Shown here piece after piece: positions 1 to 5,741 of a DNA stretch of 7,110 nt (the first letter of the stretch is position 1; each line of letters begins with the position of its first letter). Position numbers and translations under genes: made by a program. Origin of the DNA: Bryobacterales bacterium. Lineage in GTDB: Bacteria; Acidobacteriota; Terriglobia; Bryobacterales; Bryobacteraceae. Below the pieces are notes generated by a model. The model worked only from the letters and a program-made list of their open reading frames with translations. It did no database searches and was not told the DNA's origin. The DNA lies in contig PKZC01000189.1 of the NCBI GenBank assembly GCA_003132905.1, positions 1-7,110 of the forward strand, given 5' to 3'.

Positions 1-408
1 GATTGGGCTCCGGGCGCGTACGATCCGCGGTCGGGACTGCTGTACTTCACGACTGGCGTATCCACGCGAAAGTTCAGCATCACAGGACGCGTTTCCGTGC
101 CGGGGACACGCGAGTATGGGCTGATCACAGCACTCGATTCGCGAACCAACAAGCAGGTTTGGCAGAAAGAAGTGCCGTATCTCGCGGGGTTCGGCAGCGG
201 TGTGCTGGCTACGGCAGGCGGGCTTTTGTTCCACGGAGGCTCGGACGGATTCTTCCGCGCGTTCGATTCCAAGACCGGCCAGGAGTTGTGGACCGGGATG
301 CTGTCGAAGACGGCGAATGCGAATCCGATGACGTATGAGGGCAAGAACGGCAAGCAATACGTGGCCATTATGGCGACGGATGCACTGGTCGTATTTGCGT
401 TGCCGTAA
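1..408 (+). CDS. PQQ-binding beta-propeller dehydrogenase, C-terminal part (5' end outside window)
   Basis: This is the C-terminal 135 residues of a quinoprotein in the methanol/ethanol/glucose dehydrogenase-like class, open from base 1 and ending at TAA 406-408. It begins DWAPGAYDPRSGLLYF, the usual 'xWAPGAYDPRTGL' block of PQQ alcohol dehydrogenases. Two propeller-blade motifs follow: LITALDSRTNKQVWQ (about residues 40-54) and RAFDSKTGQELW (about 87-98), which match the A-x-D-x-x-T-G-x-x-x-W tryptophan-docking repeat. Between them, ATAGGLLFHGGSDGFF is the typical glycine-rich strand, and the tail YVAIMATDALVVFALP is a normal family ending. Known members are periplasmic and pass electrons from a PQQ-oxidised substrate to cytochromes or ubiquinone. 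The cofactor-binding acidic residue, any signal peptide and any fused cytochrome domain would lie upstream, so the substrate cannot be inferred. It ends 24 bases before the convergent HDOD gene, with no clear terminator hairpin between them. Confidence 0.88.
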   Translation, partial: DWAPGAYDPRSGLLYFTTGVSTRKFSITGRVSVPGTREYGLITALDSRTNKQVWQKEVPYLAGFGSGVLATAGGLLFHGGSDGFFRAFDSKTGQELWTGMLSKTANANPMTYEGKNGKQYVAIMATDALVVFALP

Positions 409-432
409 GAGCCCTCAGGTGGCGGACGGGCG

Positions 433-1293
433 TTAGTGCCAAGCCTGCAGGCGCGCTGCGATATCGGCTTTCCATTGCTCGTGGTCGTCGCCCAGGCGGG
501 CACGCGCGGCTTCCGGCAGATGTTCGAGCGCCTCTTCGACGGAGGGAGCTTGCGCGTCGGCCAAGACACCGAATCCCAGTGCGTCGCCCAGACGGTCCGC
601 GCATTGCACCAGGTGCACCATGCGGAACGAATCGTGATCCAACTGCCGGTGATGGCCGGCGATAATTTCTTCCAGTTCCGGCGGAAACGGCAGATGCTGC
701 ATCAGCCATGTACCGGCCTCGCAATGGTCGATGTCGAACAGCTCGCGCTCCATCATCAGCAGATCGAATTTCTGCTCGCCCGAAACAGCCAGCAAATTGG
801 AATAGGGCTCGGGATATTTGACCAGCAGCGCCAGGCGTCCGATATCGCGCAGCAGGCCGGCCACGTATGCGAAATCGGCGTCCATTCTGGCGGCGCGCGC
901 CAGCTTTTCAGACAACAGCGCCACTGCAAGACAGTTCTGCCAGCACATCCGCAGAGCCTTGATGCTCAGCGCCGGTGTAACGAAATCTTCCAAGGCGCGC
1001 GTGAAAGTGATGGCCTTCACGCGATCCAATCCAAGCAGAATGATGGCGTGCGAAATGGTCCTTACCTGCCGCTGCAACGCAAACAACGGTGAATTGGCGA
1101 GTTGCAACACGCGAGTTGCAAACACCGGCTCGGCGGCAATCAGTTTGCCGACTTCATGAATGTCGACGTCTTCTTTCGATACCGTCGCCATCAGTCGTTT
1201 GGCCACCCAAGGGAACGGCGGCAGCTCATCCAAGGCCCAGGGTGTCGGTTTTACCGGAGTTTCCTGGGCGGGCTCAGTTTGAAGTTCGGTCAT
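433..1293 (-). CDS. HDOD-domain signalling protein
   Basis: This 286-residue cytoplasmic protein has an HDOD domain over about residues 24-225. The domain opens with LPPFPWVAKRLM, continues with LIAAEPVFATRVLQLANSPLF (51-71) and VRTISHAIILLGLDRVKAI (77-95), and includes GLLRDIGRLALL (146-157), DIDHCEAGTWLMQHLPFPPEL (187-207) and AGHHRQ (212-217). HDOD domains are HD-GYP relatives that lack the metal-binding His-Asp pair and act as non-catalytic modules in bacterial regulation and signal transduction, often linked to motility, c-di-GMP or virulence control. Here the pair reads Arg149-Asp150, consistent with no phosphodiesterase activity. There is no signal peptide, membrane segment or fused receiver/EAL domain; the last 60 residues are a helical acidic tail. 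The ATG at 1291-1293 is preceded by AAGGAG (1298-1303) four bases upstream, which fixes the start. It is monocistronic, convergent with the quinoprotein gene and divergent from the small ORF to its right. What it regulates is unknown. Confidence 0.9.
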   Translation of the reverse strand: MTELQTEPAQETPVKPTPWALDELPPFPWVAKRLMATVSKEDVDIHEVGKLIAAEPVFATRVLQLANSPLFALQRQVRTISHAIILLGLDRVKAITFTRALEDFVTPALSIKALRMCWQNCLAVALLSEKLARAARMDADFAYVAGLLRDIGRLALLVKYPEPYSNLLAVSGEQKFDLLMMERELFDIDHCEAGTWLMQHLPFPPELEEIIAGHHRQLDHDSFRMVHLVQCADRLGDALGFGVLADAQAPSVEEALEHLPEAARARLGDDHEQWKADIAARLQAWH

Positions 1294-1356
1294 ACTTCTC
1301 CTTGCTTGGCGGGAGGCCAGTGCTTTGTCAGCGCCGGTGTGTCCCTCCAGATTTGC

Positions 1357-1383
1357 TTATCGACACGAGCGCGTGGAGCTTGA
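1357..1383 (-). promoter_or_regulatory. Possible sigma-28 (FliA)-like promoter for the HDOD gene
   Basis: Read on the minus strand, TCAA (1380-1383), 15 bases, then GTCGATAA (1357-1364) resembles the flagellar sigma-28 consensus TAAA-N15-GCCGATAA: 3 of 4 in the upstream element and 7 of 8 in the downstream element, with exact spacing. It would start transcription near 1350 and leave a leader of about 57 bases before the HDOD ATG. I found no convincing sigma-70 pair in the same interval. One site in one upstream region is weak evidence, and no flagellar gene is visible in this window. Confidence 0.2.
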
Positions 1384-1409
1384 GGACTTGAGTTAGAGCT
1401 TCTCCGTTC

Positions 1410-1697
1410 GTGGCCGATGAGTCCATTGACATGCAAAATGTCGTTGATTCGCCCGCCAAGCGGGATGTGCGCTTTCTGGGCTATCGATTAGAGGTGATTC
1501 GGCGCTGGCCTCCCTCCGCCCGCAAAGTGGCAACCTCGGAAGCCATCTCGCAACGCCTTACCACTACCGCCCGCTGCGCGATGGTGCGGCCCGATATCGC
1601 CGACCTCCTTAGTCTCAGTTGCCGGTTGTTGGACGATTCCTTCGCGGCCGACCGCGAAGCCGCCTTCGCAGCACTTGACCCCGCTGTCGCACGGTAG
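1410..1697 (+). CDS. Hypothetical small protein, 95 residues
   Basis: This open frame fills most of the 447-base gap between the HDOD gene and the next secreted-protein gene. I do not recognise it with certainty. It reads from GTG at 1410, or from the in-frame ATG at 1431, to TAG 1695-1697. The central segment FLGYRLEVIRRWPPSARK, followed by a predicted helix with SEAISQRL, resembles short 'YRLxVIxxWPxSxRK' hypotheticals that I associate with acidobacterial genomes; that is recollection, not a search result. The C-terminal half is predicted helical (DIADLLSLSCRLLDDSF, then EAAFAALDPAVAR). There is no signal peptide or membrane segment, so it would be cytoplasmic. Neither start has a good Shine-Dalgarno: GATGAG at 1416-1421 before the ATG is the nearest. 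Codon third positions are mostly G or C, as in the neighbours. The opposite strand is also open over much of this stretch, which lowers confidence. If it is not a gene, the gap holds only the promoter candidates listed separately. Confidence 0.42.
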   Translation: MADESIDMQNVVDSPAKRDVRFLGYRLEVIRRWPPSARKVATSEAISQRLTTTARCAMVRPDIADLLSLSCRLLDDSFAADREAAFAALDPAVAR

Positions 1698-1711
1698 ACT
1701 TCAAACAGGCA

Positions 1712-1717
1712 TATAAT
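1712..1717 (+). promoter_or_regulatory. Putative -10 element upstream of the secreted-protein gene
   Basis: A perfect TATAAT stands at 1712-1717, 23 bases before the ATG at 1741, just after the stop codon of the small ORF. The start would be near 1724, giving a leader of about 17 bases that still holds the AAAGG ribosome-binding site (1731-1735). No good -35 sits at 16-18 bases: TTGACC at 1675-1680 is too far (31-base spacer) and TAGACT at 1695-1700 too near (11 bases). The call therefore rests on the -10 alone. Confidence 0.35.
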
Positions 1718-1740
1718 CAGACGCGAATCGAAAGGCGTCC

Positions 1741-2514
1741 ATGCATTCAAGGCTTCGTTCCCGTCTTGCCGCGGCACTGCTGCTTTCCTGTCCACTCGCC
1801 GCGCAATGGAAGAATCTCCCGTCGAAGGGCATTCCCAAAACCGTCGACGGCAAAATCAATCTTGCAGCGCCCGCGCCCCGAGGTCCCGACGGCCATCCCG
1901 ATCTTTCGGGGATCTGGGAGCCGAGCGCCAACAAGTATCTCCGCGATATCGCAGCCGACCAAAAACCGGGCGACGTGCCTTTTCAGCCCTGGGCCAAGGC
2001 GCTCTATGACCAGCGAACCGATGGCTCGCATTCCCGCGAAGATCCCGACGCGAACTGTCTGCCGCAAGGCGTGCCCAAAATCGATGCCGCGCCCGCACCC
2101 TGGAAAATAGTCCAGACGCCCGGGACTATCGTGATTGTTTACGAAGCGTTCAATCTTTGGCGGCAGGTCTTTTTGGATGGCCGCGAACTCGACCGCGATG
2201 CCAATCCCACCTGGATGGGTTATTCCACCGGCAAATGGGACGGCGATACGCTGGTGGTGGATTCGCGCGGATTCAACGGCAAAGCGTGGCTGGATCAGTT
2301 AGGCAAGCCGTCCACCGAAGCCTTGCATGTCACCGAGCGTTTCCGTCGCAAGGATTTCGGCCACATGGATCTCGAGATCACCATCGACGATCCAAAGGCG
2401 TACACCAAGCCGTGGACCATTCACGAAGAAGTGCATCTGCTGACCGATACCGAGCTGCTCGAATTCATTTGCAACGAAAACAATCGCGATGTGGCTCACC
2501 TGCCCGGTCAATGA
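1741..2514 (+). CDS. Secreted protein of an uncharacterised 'PDLSGIW / GDTLVV' family
   Basis: This 257-residue exported protein belongs to a family abundant in acidobacteria and some proteobacteria for which I know no demonstrated function. Residues 1-21 form a signal peptide (arginine-rich start, core LAAALLL, likely cleavage after PLAA). LLSC at 14-17 is a poor lipobox, so a lipoprotein is possible but less likely. Family landmarks in order are: NLAAPAPRGPDGHPDLSGIWEP (40-61), a segment with DPDANCLPQGVP (101-112), a run ending IVIVYEAFNLWRQVFLDGRE (130-149), NPTWMGYSTGKWDGDTLVVDS (155-175), GKPSTEALHVTERFRRKDFG (188-207), ITIDDPKAYTKPW (213-225) and EFICNENNRD (241-250). Cys106 and Cys244 are the only cysteines of the mature protein and could form a disulfide in the periplasm. 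AAAGG (1731-1735) lies five bases before the ATG. The stop codon falls inside a 24-base tandem duplication. It is convergent with the GMC gene, 50 bases away, and appears monocistronic. Confidence 0.82.
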   Translation: MHSRLRSRLAAALLLSCPLAAQWKNLPSKGIPKTVDGKINLAAPAPRGPDGHPDLSGIWEPSANKYLRDIAADQKPGDVPFQPWAKALYDQRTDGSHSREDPDANCLPQGVPKIDAAPAPWKIVQTPGTIVIVYEAFNLWRQVFLDGRELDRDANPTWMGYSTGKWDGDTLVVDSRGFNGKAWLDQLGKPSTEALHVTERFRRKDFGHMDLEITIDDPKAYTKPWTIHEEVHLLTDTELLEFICNENNRDVAHLPGQ

Positions 2515-2555
2515 GCTTACCCGGTCCCCGGTCAGTGAGCTTGTCCGGTCAATGA
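2503..2555. repeat. 24-base tandem duplication spanning a stop codon
   Basis: Bases 2503-2526 and 2527-2550 are a direct tandem duplication, identical at 21 of 24 positions; the differences are two A/G and one C/T. The core CCGGTCARTGA appears three times (2504-2514, 2528-2538, 2545-2555), with an extra CCGGTC at 2521-2526. The first core contains the TGA stop of the secreted-protein gene. Because 24 is a multiple of three, the second core places another in-frame TGA at 2536-2538. The block sits in the 50-base gap between two convergent genes. I see no convincing terminator stem in it. Confidence 0.8.
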
Positions 2556-2564
2556 CGGGTGCGA

Positions 2565-4217
2565 TTACAGCTCGCCGCGTTTGGCCGCTTCCACCGCGTA
2601 CTCGGCCGCGCGATAGGCCAGTGCCTGGATGGTGGCCGTCGGCTGCTGTCGTGCCGCGGTGACAAAGCTGCTTCCGTCGACAATCAGCAAATTCGGAATG
2701 TCGTGCGCGCGATTGTTGCGGTCTACAACCGACTGCTGCGGATCGTTGCCCATCCTGCAGGTGCCCATCAAATGATTGGACGGCATATTATCGGTTAGCG
2801 CGATTCCGCTGGTCCAGGTCTTCTTCGCGCCCGCAGCCTCCAAAATCTCGACCTGCTTCGTTAGGGACCACTGCATGGTGGCGACGTCATCGGGATGGTA
2901 ATCGAAGGTGACCCGCAGGGCGGGCAAGCCCCAGGCATCCTTCAAATCCGGATCGAGCGAGATGCTGTTTCCGGGTTGGGGCAGGGAACTGGTGTGCGCC
3001 AGCAGCGTCATGGTGTGGGTGAAGTAGGTGGCGAGCATCTTCTTGTATTCAGCACCCCATTTCGGCGCATCCGGCGGCATCCCTTGCAACGCGAAACTGG
3101 CCGGGTAATAATCGAAGCGCGCATCGATGCCCGCGCCGCCGTAGAATCCGCGCTTGGGGTCCGCTCGATAGTAATCGTGGATTACCCGCGTCACTTGAAT
3201 CCCTTTGTATTCATTCAAGGGATATTCGAACAATCCCATGGCGGAGCCGCCGTTATCCCACATCAGATACTTGCCCACGAATCCGCTTGAGTTGGCTAGG
3301 CCATGCGGAAAGCGTTTCGATTTCGAGAGCAAGAGCAATCGCGCTGTTTCCGCGCCATTAGCGCACAGGACTACGGCCTTCGCCCGCTGAAAAACCTCCC
3401 GGCGATTCGCGTCGAAGTATACCGCGCCTGTAACTCGACCATGCGCGTCGGTCTTGATGGTGTGTACGTAAGAATTCGGCCGGATTTCGCAGCGGCCGGT
3501 TTTTTCGGCTAACGGAATCACGGAAACCAAGGTGCTCGACTTGGCGCGCATCTCGCAGCCAAAATATTCACAGAAGCCGCAGTTTACGCAGGCCGCGCGG
3601 CCTTGATAGGGTTGCGAAAGGATCGCCACCGGCGCCGGATAGGGATGCAGCCCGAGCTTCTTGGCGCCGCGGTCGAACAAAACACCGGAAGATTTCACCG
3701 GCATGGGCGGCAGCGGGTACGGCTTCGAGCGCGGCGCCTCAAACGGATTCGCGCCGCCGAGTCCCGAGATGCCTAAATCGTATTCGGCTTTGGTGTAGTA
3801 CGGCTCCAGGTCGGCGTACTTGATCGGCCAATCCGCCAGCCCAGTACCCGGCACTTCGCCGAACAGGCTGCGCTCCTCGAAATCGCTTTCGTGAAATCGC
3901 CAATAATTCGCTGTGAAGTGGACGCTGCCGCCGCCAACCTGCCGCCCATACTGGATCGCCTTGATCGGCCGCGCTTTTTCGGATTCGTTTTTGCGATACG
4001 TGATCGGCTGGATCTTGGGATCGTTGGTCAGCCCCGGCTGGTAGATGTAGCCGATCTCATCGTGCTTGTAATCCCGCTCGTTCAGGTAAGGCCCCTGCTC
4101 CAGCACCACCACGCGAAACCCGGCGGTAGATAGCTCTTTCGCCATCACGCCGCCAGCCGCGCCAGCACCGATCACTAGAAAATCCACGGCGTCCGAAGGG
4201 CGAAACGTGACGCTCAC
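2565..4217 (-). CDS. GMC family FAD-dependent oxidoreductase (gluconate/glucose dehydrogenase large-subunit type)
   Basis: This 550-residue flavoprotein probably oxidises a sugar, sugar acid or alcohol in the periplasm and passes electrons to the respiratory chain. The FAD-binding Rossmann motif is DFLVIGAGAAGG (GxGxxG at 17-22), ending in the ribose-binding Glu of VVVLEQG (40). The GMC signature YGRQVGGGSVHFTANYWR lies at 90-107. Cys210, 213, 216 and 221 form C-x2-C-x2-C-x4-C, where FAD-linked gluconate and glucose dehydrogenases carry cysteines that can hold an iron-sulfur cluster. The catalytic His is H482 in SNHLMGTCRMG. The C-terminal RQQPTATIQALAYRAAEYA (523-541) is the usual final motif, with Gln525 where many relatives have Asn. 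There is no signal peptide, so it would leave the cell with the Tat-signal partner encoded just upstream. The start is GTG 4217-4215, overlapping the partner's TGA (GTGA), with AGGAG at 4223-4227. Its length is normal and no frame damage is seen. No cytochrome c subunit is adjacent, and the substrate is unknown. Confidence 0.92.
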   Translation of the reverse strand: MSVTFRPSDAVDFLVIGAGAAGGVMAKELSTAGFRVVVLEQGPYLNERDYKHDEIGYIYQPGLTNDPKIQPITYRKNESEKARPIKAIQYGRQVGGGSVHFTANYWRFHESDFEERSLFGEVPGTGLADWPIKYADLEPYYTKAEYDLGISGLGGANPFEAPRSKPYPLPPMPVKSSGVLFDRGAKKLGLHPYPAPVAILSQPYQGRAACVNCGFCEYFGCEMRAKSSTLVSVIPLAEKTGRCEIRPNSYVHTIKTDAHGRVTGAVYFDANRREVFQRAKAVVLCANGAETARLLLLSKSKRFPHGLANSSGFVGKYLMWDNGGSAMGLFEYPLNEYKGIQVTRVIHDYYRADPKRGFYGGAGIDARFDYYPASFALQGMPPDAPKWGAEYKKMLATYFTHTMTLLAHTSSLPQPGNSISLDPDLKDAWGLPALRVTFDYHPDDVATMQWSLTKQVEILEAAGAKKTWTSGIALTDNMPSNHLMGTCRMGNDPQQSVVDRNNRAHDIPNLLIVDGSSFVTAARQQPTATIQALAYRAAEYAVEAAKRGEL

Positions 4218-4765
4218 TTCTGCTCCTGCGCGTCGTAATATCCAAACGGCGGCTGGTACGCCATCCGATCGTCAAAGCCGATCAGCTTCCAGCCGATGTG
4301 ATCGCGATTGCCGCCGTAACTGGGATTGCCGAGAAAGCCGTACATGGTGTGCATGCGGAGAAGTTCGAAGAAATCGGTCGCTTCGATCGCGTGGATCAAT
4401 TGGATCTGCTGATCGCCAGGGAGCGCGCTTACGCTTGCCGACGCCGGAAACATTTCCTGGCGTTTGCGTTGTATGCCCGCCATTCCCAAGCGATATGGTT
4501 CGCGAAGATGCGCATCGAAAGTAGACAGCGCGCGATCAATGAAGTAAATGACGCCGGCCTCATGCGCCCCAGGCCCATCCATCGACGGAATAATCTGCGA
4601 CGTAATCGCGTCAATCTCGGCCGCGTCTGCCGGGTCTAGCGCTTGAAAGGCAGGCGGAGTGGACGATTGCACGGCTTCGTGGGCGTGCTGTTGCGCCGCG
4701 GCGATATCGGCCAAAGCCGCGATTCCAGCGCATTGCGACAACCAAAGCCGCCGGGTGGATAGCAT
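4214..4765 (-). CDS. Gluconate 2-dehydrogenase subunit 3 family protein with Tat signal
   Basis: This 183-residue small subunit pairs with GMC flavoproteins of the gluconate/glucose dehydrogenase type. In characterised relatives it acts as a folding and export partner that carries the signal peptide for the complex. Residues 1-24 form a Tat-like signal: TRRLWLS matches the S/T-R-R-x-F/L-L pattern, followed by a mild hydrophobic core and the cleavage site AAA/QQ. Family landmarks are ALDPADAAEIDAITSQIIP (42-60), the segment GPGAHEAGVIYFIDRAL (64-80), FFELLRMHTMYGFLGNPSYG (132-151) and GNRDHIGWKLIGF (152-164). A histidine-rich stretch (QQHAHEA, 25-31) follows the cleavage site. The ATG at 4763-4765 is the only reasonable start: no ATG, GTG or TTG occurs in frame between it and the repeat array. 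It has only a weak ribosome-binding site (AGATGG). The gene ends in a four-base overlap with the GMC gene. I see no promoter of its own, so it may be transcribed from the MBL promoter through the heptamer array. Confidence 0.88.
   Translation of the reverse strand: MLSTRRLWLSQCAGIAALADIAAAQQHAHEAVQSSTPPAFQALDPADAAEIDAITSQIIPSMDGPGAHEAGVIYFIDRALSTFDAHLREPYRLGMAGIQRKRQEMFPASASVSALPGDQQIQLIHAIEATDFFELLRMHTMYGFLGNPSYGGNRDHIGWKLIGFDDRMAYQPPFGYYDAQEQK
4223..4227 (-). promoter_or_regulatory. Ribosome-binding site that sets the GTG start of the GMC gene
   Basis: AGGAG on the minus strand lies five bases before the GTG at 4217-4215 and inside the last codons of the upstream subunit gene. The downstream GTG is the first base of the GTGA overlap, so this site supports the GTG start and suggests translational coupling between the two subunits. 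Confidence 0.7.
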
Positions 4766-4804
4766 AATCCATCTTGCGCGATCGGGTGAGCGCGATGCAA
4801 ATCC

Positions 4805-4861
4805 GACTTCTTGACTTCTGAATTCTGTCTGCTGAATTCTGACTTCTGAATTCTGACTTCT
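4805..4861. repeat. Heptamer tandem repeat array (GACTTCT / GAATTCT)
   Basis: Seven contiguous heptamers run from 4813 to 4861: GACTTCT, GAATTCT, GTCTGCT, GAATTCT, GACTTCT, GAATTCT, GACTTCT. One more GACTTCT lies at 4805-4811, offset by a single T. The two main units alternate, so the array is also a 14-base repeat; GTCTGCT is the one diverged copy. On the minus strand the units read AGAAGTC and AGAATTC. The array fills half of the 114-base gap between the MBL gene and the subunit 3 gene and carries no start codon used by either. Similar short tandem heptamers of this composition are known as dispersed intergenic repeats in several bacterial phyla (general knowledge, not searched here). Confidence 0.85.
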
Positions 4862-4879
4862 TTTCTGCGCTTCCTCTTT

Positions 4880-5734
4880 TTACTGTGCTTCCTCAATCAC
4901 TCCGTTGAGGCCGCGAGCCAGATGCAGATCCGCCCAGTGGAACTCCGTCCTCAGCATCTGCGCGATATCGTCCTTCGATTTCTTGGCGCGATTCATTTCG
5001 CGAACGCGAGCCACCAGCCTGATGGTGCTCTGCCGGTAATCAGCCATCTCTTGCTTGGTGGCAATAGGTCCGTGGCCAGGAACCACGGTATCGAAGTCCA
5101 GTTGCAGGGCAGAACGCAGGGTGCCGGGCCATTCCACGGCGCTGCCGCCGCCTGAATAATCGATCAACTCGGGTACATCATCACCCTTGGTGTACATGTC
5201 GCCGGCCGCCAACACCCGGTCTGCTGGAAACAAAACCACCAGGTCGCCATTGGTGTGCGATCGGCCGAAATGATACAGCGCCACATTCTTCCCGCCGAGA
5301 AAAATGTGGGCGTGATGCTCGATCACGATGTCGGGCAGGCCGGGCTGATTGGCAACCACCATTTGTTCGCGAGCTTCCTGAGAAGCGACAACTTTCGCGT
5401 CCATGGCCTGCAGCTTGGCATTGCCGCCGCTGTGATCGCCGTGATGATGCGTGTTAATGACGTACTTCACCGGCTTATTGGTGATCTTCTTCAACTCGGC
5501 CATGATGCCGTCATGATCGATTTCGAATTTATCGTCCACCAGCAGCACCCCGTCATTTGTGATTAAGACGGTGGTGTTGCCAGGCACAAAGTCGTTGTGT
5601 ATCACGTACAGATCGTCTTTGAGCTTGATGGTGTTCAGCTTCGACGGCTGGTTGCCAAACTGCGTGTAGGCGGTGAACAAGGCGCCGCATGCAAACACGG
5701 CCGCAGACAATCGGACAACGGAGCTCTTGCGCAT
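4880..5734 (-). CDS. Exported MBL-fold metallo-hydrolase
   Basis: This 284-residue protein has a complete metallo-beta-lactamase-fold metal site: HHHGDHSGG (H96-x-H98-x-D100-H101), H160 in GRSHTNGD, D179 in VLAAGDM and H221 in VVPGHG. These would bind two zinc ions and support hydrolysis. Residues 1 to about 24 look like a signal peptide (RKSSVVR, then AAVFACGALF), putting the enzyme in the periplasm or on the membrane; VFAC is a doubtful lipobox. It resembles the broad 'MBL fold metallo-hydrolase' group that includes B3-like lactamases, lactonases and the zinc hydrolases found near PQQ dehydrogenases. I cannot tell which, and resistance should not be assumed. A lactonase would fit beside a sugar dehydrogenase, but that is speculation. 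The C-terminal tail (LVARVREMNRAKKSKDDIAQML) is helical. The ATG at 5732-5734 is the only possible start, since the frame upstream reaches TGA at 5768-5770 with no other start codon. It lacks a Shine-Dalgarno and sits just after a -10 element. It is first in the minus-strand block. Confidence 0.9.
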   Translation of the reverse strand: MRKSSVVRLSAAVFACGALFTAYTQFGNQPSKLNTIKLKDDLYVIHNDFVPGNTTVLITNDGVLLVDDKFEIDHDGIMAELKKITNKPVKYVINTHHHGDHSGGNAKLQAMDAKVVASQEAREQMVVANQPGLPDIVIEHHAHIFLGGKNVALYHFGRSHTNGDLVVLFPADRVLAAGDMYTKGDDVPELIDYSGGGSAVEWPGTLRSALQLDFDTVVPGHGPIATKQEMADYRQSTIRLVARVREMNRAKKSKDDIAQMLRTEFHWADLHLARGLNGVIEEAQ

Positions 5735-5741
5735 GCGCCGA

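Noticed and set aside
436..1092. A 218-codon open frame on the + strand opposite the HDOD gene
   Set aside because: The minus-strand frame shows an unmistakable HDOD domain with a strong ribosome-binding site. The + translation has no recognisable motif and is a by-product of GC-rich codon use.
1325..1353. TTGTCA at 1325-1330 as a -35 for the small ORF
   Set aside because: The hexamer at 17 bases (CAGATT) matches only 3 of 6 positions of a -10, and no better partner lies at 16 or 18 bases.
1481..1795. A 104-codon minus-strand frame opposite the small ORF
   Set aside because: It overlaps the start and signal peptide of the secreted-protein gene and has no recognisable content. It does, however, weaken the case for the + ORF.
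2515..2564. Rho-independent terminator between the convergent secreted-protein and GMC genes
   Set aside because: CCGG repeats allow only short stems (CCGG-TCC-CCGG) and no T-run follows on either strand.
4805..4861. Could the heptamer array be a CRISPR?
   Set aside because: The units are 7 bases with no spacers, and no cas gene is nearby.
4636..4896. An 86-codon minus-strand frame that translates the heptamer array into a Lys/Arg/Ser/Glu-rich peptide
   Set aside because: The peptide is a low-complexity reading of the repeat, and the frame overlaps the ends of two well-supported genes in other frames.
4880..5734. Reading the MBL protein as a beta-lactamase resistance gene
   Set aside because: The metal-binding motif is shared by a very large superfamily, and nothing specific to lactamases can be seen; the context is sugar or alcohol oxidation.
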